Source: JBOGVA01 sp050692195 (lineage in GTDB: Bacteria; Actinomycetota; UBA4738). Taken from it: DNA of 33,481 bases. The translations under genes and the position numbers were made by a program. This document shows positions 15,406 to 23,624 of this stretch, in pieces (the stretch's first letter is position 1; each line of letters opens with the position of its first letter). The notes under the pieces are model-generated. The model saw only the letters and a program-made list of their open reading frames with translations, ran no database searches and was not told the origin of the DNA. The stretch is from contig JBOGVA010000022.1 in NCBI GenBank assembly GCA_050692195.1, positions 1 to 33,481 on the forward strand, written 5' to 3'.

Positions 15406-15820
15406 TCAACCCCTCCCGATGGACCCGAGGTGCGTATCCCGGAACCCGGTCGGGTACTTCAGCCCGTACCCGAGAAGACGGTCCATGCCGATGTGACCGA
15501 ACCAGATCAGCGCGATCGAGTACGTGAGGGGGCTCCTGCCACCACCCCAACGATCCCTAGGACAGCGGGGGGAACGTACGTGTGGAACAGGTCGTACACG
15601 GCAGCTCCGACCCGCCTCCCGCCCAGGTAGCCGAGCATCCCCAGGTCCGGGGCGAGCAACAGCACGAGGAAGAGCAGCCAAGACCGGCCGAATCGTCCGT
15701 AGAGCGTCACCGTAAGCGCCAGGAGCGCCGCTCCTTCGGTCCGAAGCAGCAATCCGGAAGCCCACGCACCGCGCAGAGCTCCTGCCTGCCGCCATCGTTC
15801 GTGCCGACGCTCATTTCCAT
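15406..15820 (-). pseudogene. Frameshifted DUF4260-like membrane protein gene
   Basis: The coding signal for a DUF4260-type small membrane protein is split between reading frames. The main N-terminal part (from about 15752: LLLRTEGAALLALTV, then FLVLLLAPDLGMLGYLGG and AAVYDLFHTYVPP) runs to a stop in its own frame, while the conserved C-terminal part (IALIWFGHIGMDRLLGYGL, ending IGRG) continues in another frame to 15406. Adding one base in the run of five G on the plus strand (15528-15532) joins them. A good ribosome site (GGAGGGGGCG) and ATG at 15820 start a third frame whose short peptide would join the N-terminal part if one more base were added near 15751. So one break is clear and a second is possible. 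Either the gene is decayed or the sequence has indel errors. Confidence 0.75.
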
Positions 15821-15855
15821 CGCCCCCTCCGGTCGAGAGCGCCCGGGCTCGGGCC

Positions 15856-16287
15856 TTATCGAAGGTCGAACAGTGGGTCGGTGATGGTCAGCGGGAGGTC
15901 GTGGCCGAACGTAGCGAAGATGGCGAAGAACGCCAGGGCCGCGCCCAGGAAAGTCGCGTTCCTCCAGAAGTTCCCCCGCTGCGTGTTCCGCTGCTCGGGA
16001 TCCTCGATCTCCCAGAAGCGATGGAACCACGCCCCGGCGAGCACGACGAAGAGCCCGATCATGAGGGCTCCCAGGTCCGCCCAGATTCCCAGAGCGATGG
16101 AAAGCGATCCGGCGAGGAGCCACAGCCCGGACGGCCAGGCTGCAAGCGGGGGCAGGGGGAAGCGCATGCTCTGCGCGTATCCAATGGCCATGCCACCCTT
16201 CCTCACGTGGAAGATGGCCGAGTTCACGAAGATCGCGCCGAACAGCAGCCTTCCAACCAGAAGGATCCACGCCCCTGCATCGCTCAT
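15856..16287 (-). CDS. DoxX-like small membrane protein
   Basis: A 143-residue membrane protein with about four helices, near residues 4-20, 48-68, 70-90 and 112-130. The N-terminal WILLVGRLLFGAIFVNSAIFH and the following KGGMAIGYAQS pattern match DoxX/DoxD-like quinol-oxidase-associated proteins. Family members are linked to thiosulfate or sulfur redox chemistry and oxidative stress, but the role here is not known. The ATG at 16287 follows AGAGGAG with five bases between. It lies between a methyltransferase and the broken DUF4260-like gene, all on the minus strand; the DUF4260-like start is only 36 bases past this stop. Confidence 0.8.
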   Translation of the reverse strand: MSDAGAWILLVGRLLFGAIFVNSAIFHVRKGGMAIGYAQSMRFPLPPLAAWPSGLWLLAGSLSIALGIWADLGALMIGLFVVLAGAWFHRFWEIEDPEQRNTQRGNFWRNATFLGAALAFFAIFATFGHDLPLTITDPLFDLR

Positions 16288-16371
16288 GAGGACTCCTCTC
16301 TGTTGCCCCGTCTTACCACCATCGCTGGCCAACCGCCTCGTCCGTGTCGATGTTCCCGGTGGTCCGCGCGA

Positions 16372-17187
16372 CTACTTCGTCACGCAGTAGCGAAAACCGA
16401 GCCACCCCGTGGCCCAGCGGTCCGGCTGCACATCCAGGACCCTGCCCCCGTGCCGCGCGAGCAGGTCGATCACTTCGTCCCTGGGGATCCCGTACGCCTC
16501 CATCCTCGGCGTCCTCGACCGGATGATCCCCCGGTACAGCTCCAGGACGGGCCTTGGGACGAACGGCCTGATGAGCCGCTTGATCCGACCTCCAGGGACC
16601 GCCTCGGGCCGGACCGCCTGAGCCTGGACCACCTGACCCTCGCCCGGCTCACTCTCGGCTGCTTCTCTCCGCTTGGCGGGATCGAGCTCCGTAGGAAGCT
16701 GGAACACGAGCACCCCCGCAGGCTTGAGCACTCGAAGGAACTCGCGCAGGTATCCCTTGGCATAGCGTGGCTCCATGTGCTGAAGCGTGATGTTCGAGTA
16801 GATGAAGTCGAACCGGTCATCCTCGAAGATGCGGAGATTGGTGGAATAGTTGAGGTGATAGCGGCACCGATCCCCACGCCGGTTGTACCTGCGGGCCAGG
16901 CGAATCATCGACGGGGCGATGTCGAGGCCATCCACCTGCTCGAAGTGCGCTGCGAGCGCCTGGGTCAGTCTGCCCACCCCGCAGCCGAAGTCCAGGGCGC
17001 GCCGCCGGATCAACTCCCCTCCGAGAGATTCGACGTGCAGCAGCACGCCTTCGATCTCGTCGCGGCCCCACGCGAAGAAGTCCTCCTCCAGCCAGCCCTC
17101 CGTCCTCTCCGGGTTGGTGAGGATGGCCTCCAGGGGCGCTTTCTTCCCAAGGGCATCCCAGTTCCGCCTGAGCCGCCTGAGGTTCAT
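16372..17187 (-). CDS. Class I SAM-dependent methyltransferase
   Basis: Soluble methyltransferase of 271 residues. Motif I, the SAM-binding loop, is ALDFGCGVGRLTQAL (about 64-78), followed by the acidic end of the second strand, Asp89 (VDGLDIAPSM), and motif IV-like FDFIYSNITLQHM at about 125-137. The C-terminal third, with an Arg-rich stretch, probably recognises the substrate, which cannot be predicted. The ATG at 17187 lacks a ribosome site, but TACTGT lies six bases upstream, which fits a leaderless transcript. It may still be read together with the preceding minus-strand genes, whose last stop is 43 bases away. Confidence 0.88.
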   Translation of the reverse strand: MNLRRLRRNWDALGKKAPLEAILTNPERTEGWLEEDFFAWGRDEIEGVLLHVESLGGELIRRRALDFGCGVGRLTQALAAHFEQVDGLDIAPSMIRLARRYNRRGDRCRYHLNYSTNLRIFEDDRFDFIYSNITLQHMEPRYAKGYLREFLRVLKPAGVLVFQLPTELDPAKRREAAESEPGEGQVVQAQAVRPEAVPGGRIKRLIRPFVPRPVLELYRGIIRSRTPRMEAYGIPRDEVIDLLARHGGRVLDVQPDRWATGWLGFRYCVTK

Positions 17188-17193
17188 CGGGAA

Positions 17194-17199
17194 ACAGTA
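17194..17199 (-). promoter_or_regulatory. -10 element for the methyltransferase, probably leaderless
   Basis: On the minus strand TACTGT is followed by six bases and the ATG at 17187. No -35 is evident. This is the same spacing as at 1696-1701 and close to that at 15360-15365. Confidence 0.4.
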
Positions 17200-17206
17200 G
17201 GCCCCC

Positions 17207-17224
17207 CTCGCGCGCCGGCGCGAG
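17207..17224. other. GC-rich stem-loop between minus-strand genes
   Basis: CTCGCGC (17207-17213) and GCGCGAG (17218-17224) form a 7-bp stem with a GCCG loop, seven bases beyond the upstream gene's stop. It could end that transcript. No T-tract follows. Confidence 0.3.
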
Positions 17225-17230
17225 TCGCGC

Positions 17231-17530
17231 CTACCTGACCGAGGGCTCCGAGATCGAAGTCCGGGGCTCCCAGTCTCGAAGCCATTCCGCCCCCTTCACC
17301 ATGAGGGCGGCGAAGGCGGCAGTCCGGAGGAATCGGGCTACGGGCGTCCTGCGGATCGCCGGCAGCTGCGAGAGCAGAGGCGCACCGACGATGACGATCT
17401 TCGAAACGTTCTCACGGAGGCGCTTGCCTTCCTGGGACCCCAGATAGCTGCGCCCCGCCGCGGCCAGATCCGCTGCGGACTGGAAGACCGAGTCGAGGAC
17501 TCCGGTCACGGGCCTGCCCATGCCTCTCAT
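17231..17530 (-). CDS. Unknown 99-residue protein coupled to a rhodanese
   Basis: Not recognised. The 99-residue product is basic, with two moderately hydrophobic stretches, IVIVGAPLLSQL (about 49-60) and FLRTAAFAALMVKGAEWL (about 70-87), which could be membrane-associated or amphipathic helices. The ATG at 17530 overlaps the rhodanese stop as ATGA, a typical sign of translational coupling; an internal ATG at 17521 is an alternative. There is no clear ribosome site. The link to the rhodanese suggests a shared process, but nothing in the sequence says which. Confidence 0.6.
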   Translation of the reverse strand: MRGMGRPVTGVLDSVFQSAADLAAAGRSYLGSQEGKRLRENVSKIVIVGAPLLSQLPAIRRTPVARFLRTAAFAALMVKGAEWLRDWEPRTSISEPSVR

Positions 17531-17853
17531 GCCACGCGGCCGGGGCCCCCGTCGGAGGCGACGATCGGAAGGCCCACCCCCACCCAGGCTTCGGCGCCGC
17601 CCTCCAGGTTGTGCGCCTCGAACCCCCGAGCCTGGAGCATCAGCGCGGCAAGTTCGCTCCGGTTCCCGGTCTTGCAGACCACGACGACCGGGCGAGCGGG
17701 ATCGAGCCGGCCCTGCTCTCCCCCCGCCATGACGGAACTGAGAGGGATGTGCACGGAATCCTCGATGTGGCCGGCCTCCCATTCGTACGGCTCGCGTACG
17801 TCAAGGATCTGCCACTCCTCCCGCTTTTCGTACAAGAGTCGAGGGTCGTCCAT
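17527..17853 (-). CDS. Single-domain rhodanese-like sulfurtransferase
   Basis: A 108-residue cytoplasmic rhodanese domain that transfers sulfane sulfur through a persulfide on its active-site cysteine. The active-site loop is CKTGNRS with Cys60 (VVVVCKTGNRSELAA). The conserved LDVREPYEWEAGHI (18-31) and IPLSS segments are present. Family members of this size are usually complete. The ATG at 17853 follows GGAGAGG. Its stop overlaps the start of the next gene. A possible promoter (CTGGCA-N17-TAACGT, -10 at 17888-17893) lies upstream, back to back with the start region of the MFS gene. Confidence 0.9.
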   Translation of the reverse strand: MDDPRLLYEKREEWQILDVREPYEWEAGHIEDSVHIPLSSVMAGGEQGRLDPARPVVVVCKTGNRSELAALMLQARGFEAHNLEGGAEAWVGVGLPIVASDGGPGRVA

Positions 17854-17941
17854 CGTGCTTCGCCTCTCCGCCCGATCGGTCTTTACTACGTTACGCGCTT
17901 CCTCGGCAGTTGCCAGGTCATGGCTGGTATCGTCGGCCGAC

Positions 17942-19312
17942 GTGCCGGACGAACCCCCTCCCGGGCCTGAACGGGACGCGGAGAGCCAGGGGCCGAGACT
18001 GGCGCGAGCCGGCGCGGCGATCCGCGGGCTGGCCGTCGACATAACCCCGCTCCGCGAGTCCCGGGACTTCCGAGCCCTGTGGCTCGGCGAGCTGATCTCC
18101 GTCACGGGCAGGCAGATCACCGTGGTGGCCCTGCCCTTCCAGATCTTCCTGCTCACACGTTCCCCGCTGGCCGTTGGGCTCATCGGGCTGGTGCAAGTGG
18201 TTCCGTTGATCGCCTCCTCCGTAGCCGGAGGAGCGATCGCGGACAGGATGGACCGAAGGCTCCTGCTGCTGATCACCGAGGTGGGGCTGGCGGTCACCAG
18301 CGGCCTGCTCCTGCTCGGCGCCATCGTGGAGCAGCCGCCACTGTGGTACCTCTACGCGGTCTCGGGGGCTCAGGCCGCAATCTTCGGCATCAACACCCCG
18401 ACCCGCTCGGCCGCCATCCCGAGTCTCGTTCGCCGCGACCAGCTGCCGGCGGCCCTGGCCCTGAACCAGGTCCTGTTCAACACCACCATGATCGTTGGGC
18501 CCGCCCTCGCCGGGCTTGTCCTGGGAGCTTTCCCCGAACCCAGATTGGGGCTGATCCTGGCGTATGCCGCTGACGTGATCACCTTCATGGCGGCGATCGC
18601 GGCGCTGCTCTTCGTGCGCCCGCTCCCGCCGGGAAGGGAGCCCGGCAGCCAACCCTCGACCGGATGGCAGGACGTCAAGGAAGGCTTCGCCTACCTCCGG
18701 AGGCGGCGGCTCCTCATCGCCACGTTTCTCATCGACCTGGACGCGATGATCTTCGGGATGCCCCGGGCACTGTTCCCGGTGCTGGCCCTCACCGTGTTTC
18801 GCGTGGGCCCCCAGGGCCTGGGCCTCCTCTATGCCGCTCCCGCCGCCGGCGCCCTCCTGGGAGCTCTGACGGCGGGGTGGGTGGGCCGGATCCGGCATCA
18901 AGGCCGGGCCGTCATATGGGCCGTAGGGCTCTGGGGGGTTGCCATCACGAGCTTCGGGCTCTCGGGGCGCCTGTTCGGGGTCGCTCTCGTTTTCCTGGCC
19001 TTCGCCGGATGGGCCGACGTGATCAGCGCCGTCTTCCGGGGCGCGATCCTCCAGCTATCGATCCCGGACTCGCTGCGGGGCCGCCTCTCGGCGGCCCACA
19101 TCATGGTGGTGACCGGTGGGCCCCGGCTCGGCGACTTCGAGGCGGGATTGGTGGCATCGTTGGTATCCCCATGGTTTTCCGTGGTGTCGGGAGGCCTTGC
19201 CTGCCTGGTGGGGGTGATCGCCCTGGCCAAGCTCTACCCGGAGCTTTGGAACTACCACGGAGAGCGGTTAGCTGGGGGCCGGTCGGGGAAAGACATAGCC
19301 AAAACAGGCTAG
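17942..19312 (+). CDS. MFS exporter (MFS_3/EntS-like)
   Basis: Integral membrane permease of 456 residues with about 12 helices, of the major facilitator group that includes enterobactin and drug exporters. The first helix begins at DFRALWLGELISVTGRQ, and the loop DRMDRRLLLL after helix 2 matches the MFS signature loop. Motifs such as FGINTPTRSAAIPSLV are typical of this subfamily. The substrate is unknown. The GTG at 17942 was chosen: it is close to the conserved start (VDITPLRESRDFRALW), with TATCGT eight bases before it as a possible -10 and no ribosome site. The frame stays open further upstream, so the start is uncertain. Divergent from the rhodanese gene. Confidence 0.87.
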   Translation: MPDEPPPGPERDAESQGPRLARAGAAIRGLAVDITPLRESRDFRALWLGELISVTGRQITVVALPFQIFLLTRSPLAVGLIGLVQVVPLIASSVAGGAIADRMDRRLLLLITEVGLAVTSGLLLLGAIVEQPPLWYLYAVSGAQAAIFGINTPTRSAAIPSLVRRDQLPAALALNQVLFNTTMIVGPALAGLVLGAFPEPRLGLILAYAADVITFMAAIAALLFVRPLPPGREPGSQPSTGWQDVKEGFAYLRRRRLLIATFLIDLDAMIFGMPRALFPVLALTVFRVGPQGLGLLYAAPAAGALLGALTAGWVGRIRHQGRAVIWAVGLWGVAITSFGLSGRLFGVALVFLAFAGWADVISAVFRGAILQLSIPDSLRGRLSAAHIMVVTGGPRLGDFEAGLVASLVSPWFSVVSGGLACLVGVIALAKLYPELWNYHGERLAGGRSGKDIAKTG

Positions 19313-19338
19313 CCCGATCGGGGTAGAACGGGGCACAT

Positions 19339-19368
19339 GGGCCTGCTAGGACTTTGGGTCCTAAGCCC
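19339..19368 (+). terminator. Candidate terminator after the MFS gene
   Basis: TAGGAC (19347-19352) pairs with GTCCTA (19358-19363) around a TTTGG loop, and outer GGGC (19339-19342) can pair with GCCC (19365-19368) through an uneven internal loop. It lies 27 bases past the MFS stop. There is a weak T-containing stretch after it. Confidence 0.4.
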
Positions 19369-19388
19369 TTACTAGTCCCTTCGCGCTA

Positions 19389-19419
19389 TTGTCCGGTCCG
19401 CCGGCGCTCGTGCTATCAT
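19389..19419 (+). promoter_or_regulatory. Candidate promoter of the polysaccharide cluster
   Basis: TTGTCC (19389-19394), a 19-bp spacer and TATCAT (19414-19419). It lies about 70 bases before the leader ORF, in the 260-bp gap that starts the cluster. The long spacer lowers confidence. Confidence 0.35.
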
Positions 19420-19486
19420 CCGCCACGGTCTCGAGCGCCTCCCAAGCGGCTGAAAGCTTGTGGGTCAAGAGAGGGAGGACGACAGG

Positions 19487-19567
19487 ATGAGTCCCGGAGC
19501 GACAGGGCTTCGCCGTCAAAGCGGGACTCGGTCGTTCCCCGAGCGGCGCGCCGATCTGCCCGGGTAA
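19487..19567 (+). CDS. 26-codon leader ORF upstream of the sugar-phosphate transferase
   Basis: ATG at 19487 is preceded by GGGAGG (19473-19478) with eight bases between, the best ribosome site in this leader. The frame encodes a basic 26-residue peptide beginning MSPGATGLRR and stops with TAA at 19565-19567, five bases before the ATG of the next gene, which has no ribosome site of its own. The arrangement suggests that translation of the large gene depends on ribosomes finishing this ORF. No attenuator-type codon run is seen. It could also be the remnant of a longer N-terminus. Confidence 0.45.
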   Translation: MSPGATGLRRQSGTRSFPERRADLPG

Positions 19568-19572
19568 GTCGA

Positions 19573-20940
19573 ATGGCCCTCTCCCCCGCCCTGCGCACCG
19601 CCCTCTGGTGGCGAGCCATCGCCCCTCCCCGCCGGGCCCCGCTGGTGGCGATCATCCCCGGTATCGACGCGATCGCCCTGCTCGGCGCGGCGAACTTCAT
19701 GCGGCACCTCGATCATTACCTGGGCATCACGTACGTCGTCCTGACGTTCCTCGTCCTGATGTGCTCGGGCTCGCATCGGGCTCGCATCAATCCGCGGCTC
19801 GGCGACGACTTCGCGTGGCTGTTCGCCAGCCTTACGGTACCGATCGTGTTCGTTGCCCACCTGGCTCCATCCGACGCGATGCTCGCGCACTTCGTGAAGA
19901 TGGCGCCCGTGGCCGTCGGGTTCGTCCTGCTCGGCAGGGCAGTCTCGTACCTCATGATCCGCGAGGCTCGCATGCGCGGGTACGTGAACGAACCCACCCT
20001 CATCGTCGGCGCGGGCCAGCTGGGCGTCCAGGTGGCGAAGACACTCCAGGAGCACCCGGAGTTCGGGCTGGTGCCCATAGGCTTCCTGGACTCCTTCGAG
20101 GAGCTCGGCCTTCCGGCGCCGATCCTCGGCGACGTCCGTGAACTGGAAGCGGTGGTGAAGGAGTTCAACATCGAAAGGGTCATCGTGGCCTTCGGCGCGA
20201 CCCGCGAGCCGGAAATGGTCCCCATCATCCGGGCCTGCGACCGGCTGCCGGTCGAGGTGCACGTGATGCCGCGGTTCTTCGAGCTGGGCGTGGCCAAAGA
20301 GGGGCCCTTCACCGACGACCTCTGGGGGATCCCGCTGATCCGGCTCCGGCGATCGGCCCTGCGCACGGTCGCCTGGCGTACCAAGCGCGTCTTCGACCTG
20401 GTCGTGGGATCGCTCGCCCTGGTGCTGAGCGCCCCCATGTTCGTGGCGGCCGCGGTGGCGGTTCGCCTGTCCAGTCCCGGGCCGGTGTTCTTCCGGCAGA
20501 CGAGGATCGGGCAGCGGGGCGAGGTGTTCGAGCTCCTCAAATTCCGGACGCTGCGAGTGAACGACGACTCGGACACGACGTGGAGCGTCGCCAACGACGA
20601 TCGCCTCACCCGGGTCGGCGGGCTGCTGAGACGGACGAGCATCGATGAGCTGCCGCAGCTGATCAACGTGCTGCGAGGTGAGATGTCTCTGGTGGGGCCC
20701 CGACCTGAACGCCCCTACTTCGTAGACCAGTTCCGCGTCGCCGTGGCGGGCTATGAAGACCGGCACCGGGTTCCGGCGGGGATCACCGGGTGGGCCCAGG
20801 TGCACGGGCTCCGAGGGGACACCTCGATCGAGAAGCGGGCCGTCTTCGACAACCATTACGTGGAGAACTGGTCCCTGTGGCGAGACATCGTGATCCTCAT
20901 CCGCACGATCGGGACCGTGGCGAGCGGGGCGGGGCGATGA
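19573..20940 (+). CDS. Polyprenyl-phosphate sugar-1-phosphate transferase (WcaJ/WbaP-like)
   Basis: Membrane enzyme of 455 residues that should attach the first sugar-1-phosphate to polyprenyl phosphate to begin exopolysaccharide repeat-unit synthesis. It has N-terminal membrane helices (about 22-125), a central Rossmann-like domain (LIVGAGQLGVQVAKTL, 143-159), and the C-terminal bacterial sugar transferase domain (about 268-450) with KRVFDLVVGSLALV, KFRTLR (323-328), DELPQ (358-362), GPRPE (375-379) and GITGWAQVHGLRG. The N-terminus seems short by a helix or two compared with typical family members. The ATG at 19573 has no ribosome site but lies five bases after the leader ORF. It is the first gene of the plus-strand cluster; the GT2 gene follows four bases later. 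Confidence 0.93.
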   Translation: MALSPALRTALWWRAIAPPRRAPLVAIIPGIDAIALLGAANFMRHLDHYLGITYVVLTFLVLMCSGSHRARINPRLGDDFAWLFASLTVPIVFVAHLAPSDAMLAHFVKMAPVAVGFVLLGRAVSYLMIREARMRGYVNEPTLIVGAGQLGVQVAKTLQEHPEFGLVPIGFLDSFEELGLPAPILGDVRELEAVVKEFNIERVIVAFGATREPEMVPIIRACDRLPVEVHVMPRFFELGVAKEGPFTDDLWGIPLIRLRRSALRTVAWRTKRVFDLVVGSLALVLSAPMFVAAAVAVRLSSPGPVFFRQTRIGQRGEVFELLKFRTLRVNDDSDTTWSVANDDRLTRVGGLLRRTSIDELPQLINVLRGEMSLVGPRPERPYFVDQFRVAVAGYEDRHRVPAGITGWAQVHGLRGDTSIEKRAVFDNHYVENWSLWRDIVILIRTIGTVASGAGR

Positions 20941-20944
20941 GCCC

Positions 20945-22015
20945 ATGTCGGCCATGAGCGTGGCGACGCGGGACTACCGGCTGCGGGACGCCGGGACCGC
21001 GGAAGCGTGGCGGGGGGATGCCGGGAGCGAGGTCGTCACCGTGGTCATTCCGGCCCGTGACGAGGAGGGCTTCATCGGGCCCTGTCTGGACTCGGTGCTG
21101 GCACAGGACGAATGGAACCTCCAGGTCATCGTGGTCGACGGCGCCTCACGTGACCGCACGAGTGAGGTCGTGCGCGACTACATGCGCCGAGACCCTCGGG
21201 TCGAGCTCCTGGACAATCCCGACGGGAGGATCCCGACAGCGCTGAACCTCGCCCTGGCTGCGGCCCGGGGCCGCTGGCTGGTGCGAGTCGACGCCCATTC
21301 GACCATCCCTCCGAGCTACGTCAGCTCGTTGGTCAGCCACCTCCGAACCGGAAAGTGGGGCGGGGTGGGGAGCCGGAAGGACGGCGTCGGATCGACGCCC
21401 GCCGGGCGGGCCATCGCCTCGGCCATGGCCTCACCCTTCGGGGTCGGAGGTTCCCGATACCACTACGGGACTCGCGTCCAGCCGGTGGACCACGTCCCGT
21501 TCGGCGCTTACCCGACGCGCCTCGTCCGCCGGATCGGTGGATGGGACGAGCGGTTGGCCGCGAACGAGGACTTCGAGCTCGACTACCGGATCCGGAAGAC
21601 GGGACGCTCCCTGCTGCTCGACCCCAGCGTCGCCATCGCGTGGCGTTGCCGCCAGTCCTTCGGTGACTTCTTCCGCCAGTACCTCCGCTATGGCCGGGCG
21701 AAGGCCAGAGTGGCGAGGCTGCATCCCGCGTCCCTTCGCCCCCGCCACCTCGCTTCGCCGGCGCTGGTGGGATCCTGGGCGGCGGCTCTGGCGCTGAGCG
21801 TCCGCTGGCCCTGGCTCCTCGCTCTGGTCGTGCTCCCCTACGCGGTTGCCCTCACCGTGGCCAGCCTGGCGGCGGCCCGGAAGGCGTCGCATCGCGCGTC
21901 TCCTCCGCTCATCGCCGCCGCCTTCCTTACCATGCACGCGGGATGGGGTATGGGATTCTGGCAAGGGCTCGGCGACATGCTGCGCGACGCCCTGCGGCGA
22001 ATCCGTCGCCGCTAG
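20945..22015 (+). CDS. Family 2 glycosyltransferase
   Basis: Inverting GT-A glycosyltransferase of 356 residues, probably adding a sugar to the lipid-linked repeat unit at the inner membrane face. The nucleotide-binding start is VTVVIPARDEEGFI (31-44), Asp65 lies in VVDGASRDRT, the DxD-like motif is DAH (116-118), and ANEDFELDYRI at about 196-206 provides the likely catalytic acidic residues. Two or three C-terminal hydrophobic segments (about 270-345) suggest membrane attachment, as in ExoA-like enzymes. The ATG at 20945 lies four bases after the previous stop; an in-frame ATG at 20954 is an alternative. The donor sugar cannot be predicted. Confidence 0.92.
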   Translation: MSAMSVATRDYRLRDAGTAEAWRGDAGSEVVTVVIPARDEEGFIGPCLDSVLAQDEWNLQVIVVDGASRDRTSEVVRDYMRRDPRVELLDNPDGRIPTALNLALAAARGRWLVRVDAHSTIPPSYVSSLVSHLRTGKWGGVGSRKDGVGSTPAGRAIASAMASPFGVGGSRYHYGTRVQPVDHVPFGAYPTRLVRRIGGWDERLAANEDFELDYRIRKTGRSLLLDPSVAIAWRCRQSFGDFFRQYLRYGRAKARVARLHPASLRPRHLASPALVGSWAAALALSVRWPWLLALVVLPYAVALTVASLAAARKASHRASPPLIAAAFLTMHAGWGMGFWQGLGDMLRDALRRIRRR

Positions 22016-22097
22016 ACCCTCTTCGGGTCGCTTCGACCGGGAGATCCTGTCGCCATGACCACCGTTCGATGACGGCGGCCTCGATGACGATGACACG

Positions 22098-23624
22098 ATG
22101 ACCGGCGGCTCGGTTACCGGTCCGTCCAGTGCACCCGGCCTCCCCGAGGGGTGGGAACCCGGGACGGGGCTGACCCGAATGGCCGTGGGCGGAGTGGCAT
22201 GGCAGGGCCTCTCCTATCTCCTCGGCCGGATCCTGGTGCTGGCAACGACGGTGGTGCTGGCTCGCCTGCTCACACCGGGCGACTTCGGCCTGGTAGCCCT
22301 GGCCCTGGTGTTCATCGCCTACGTCGAGGTGGCTACGGACCTGGGAGTGGCCCAGGCCCTCATCTTCCTTCCGGCCGATCGCCGGCGGAACGACGTCGCC
22401 CTGGCCGTCTCCTTGCTCGTGTCGGCCCTTCTGGTCACGGCGGCGATGTTCGCCGCGCCCGCGGTGGCCCGGTTCTTCGACCGGCCCGACCTCACCACGA
22501 TGTTCCGGGTCCTGTCGATCTCCCTGCTCCTCGGCGGGGCGGGCCAGGTGCCCGACGCGCTGCTTCGAAAGAGCCTTCGGTTTCGAAGGAGACTCCTGGC
22601 GGATCTCTCCCGGGCCTTCATCCAAGGGTCGGTGTCGATCGCGCTGGCTTCGTTCGGACTGGGGGCCTGGGCAATCGTGTGGGGGTACCTGGCCGGCGGG
22701 CTGGCCTGGCTCCTGGCCGCCTGGGCCCTCGTGGACTACCGGCCGAGCCCGCACATCTGGCGCGTGACCTACGGCCAGGCCCGTCCCCTGCTGGCCTACG
22801 GCGTCCCCGTGGCCGGCAACGCGCTGCTCCTCAGCCTGGTCTTCGACCTGGACTACCTCATCGTGGGGAAGCGCCTGGGAACGGAAGCGCTGGGCCTGTA
22901 CACCTTGGCGTTTCGCATCCCGGAGATGGTCATCATCAACGTGTTCTACGTCCTGTCCGCCGTGGCCTTCCCTCTGTTCAGCCTGGCCCGGGAAGCGCCC
23001 GGACGCCTCAAGCGAGGCTATCTCTCCCTGGTGCGGCTTCAAACGGCGTACGGGGCGGCCGCCGGAGTGGGTCTGGCCATGGTTGCTCCGATGCTCGTCC
23101 CCGTCCTGTTCGGCCCTCGATGGGAGGCGAGCATCGCCCCCCTCCAGGCCCTGGCGCTGTACGCCGCCTTCCGGTCACTCGGCATCGGAGCGGTGGACGT
23201 CTACAAGGCCATGGGCCGGCCCGGCCTGGCCGCGTCCCTTTCCTTCGTGCGACTGGCGGTGCTGGCTCCGGCGCTGCTCATCGCCGTGGGCTCGGGCATC
23301 GAGGCGGTCGCCTGGACCCAGGCCGTCGTCGCCTTGCTCCTGGCTTTGCTCATGCAGGCTGTGGCGTGCAGGGTGCTCGGCCTTCGCCTGGCCTCCTTCG
23401 GGGCGGCGCTCATCCCTGCGGCGGCCGTAGCCCTGGGGACTGCCGCTGGCGCGGGCGCCGTCCGCCTGTGGATGCCGGGTCCCGAATGGGCCCGCCTGGC
23501 AGCCGCGGTGGTTTCCGGCGGCCTGGCCGGCTTAGTGGCCGTGCACGCGGTCGACCGTAGGTTTCTGTCCGACGCCCGCTTGCTGCTGCGGCGCCCCGGG
23601 CGGACCGAGCCGGTCCCGAGTTGA
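22098..23624 (+). CDS. Wzx-type polysaccharide flippase (MVF/MATE-like)
   Basis: Membrane protein of 508 residues with about 14 helices, expected to flip the lipid-linked oligosaccharide to the outer membrane face. The N-terminal helix region GGVAWQGLSYLLGRILVLA followed by VVLARLLTPGDFGLVALAL is characteristic of WzxC-like flippases. KRLGTEALGLYTLAFRIPEM is the matching mid-protein motif. The ATG at 22098 lies 82 bases after the GT2 stop, without a clear ribosome site; a later in-frame ATG precedes AVGGVAWQG. The next gene begins within its stop codon. No Wzy polymerase was recognised in the window. Confidence 0.92.
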   Translation: MTGGSVTGPSSAPGLPEGWEPGTGLTRMAVGGVAWQGLSYLLGRILVLATTVVLARLLTPGDFGLVALALVFIAYVEVATDLGVAQALIFLPADRRRNDVALAVSLLVSALLVTAAMFAAPAVARFFDRPDLTTMFRVLSISLLLGGAGQVPDALLRKSLRFRRRLLADLSRAFIQGSVSIALASFGLGAWAIVWGYLAGGLAWLLAAWALVDYRPSPHIWRVTYGQARPLLAYGVPVAGNALLLSLVFDLDYLIVGKRLGTEALGLYTLAFRIPEMVIINVFYVLSAVAFPLFSLAREAPGRLKRGYLSLVRLQTAYGAAAGVGLAMVAPMLVPVLFGPRWEASIAPLQALALYAAFRSLGIGAVDVYKAMGRPGLAASLSFVRLAVLAPALLIAVGSGIEAVAWTQAVVALLLALLMQAVACRVLGLRLASFGAALIPAAAVALGTAAGAGAVRLWMPGPEWARLAAAVVSGGLAGLVAVHAVDRRFLSDARLLLRRPGRTEPVPS

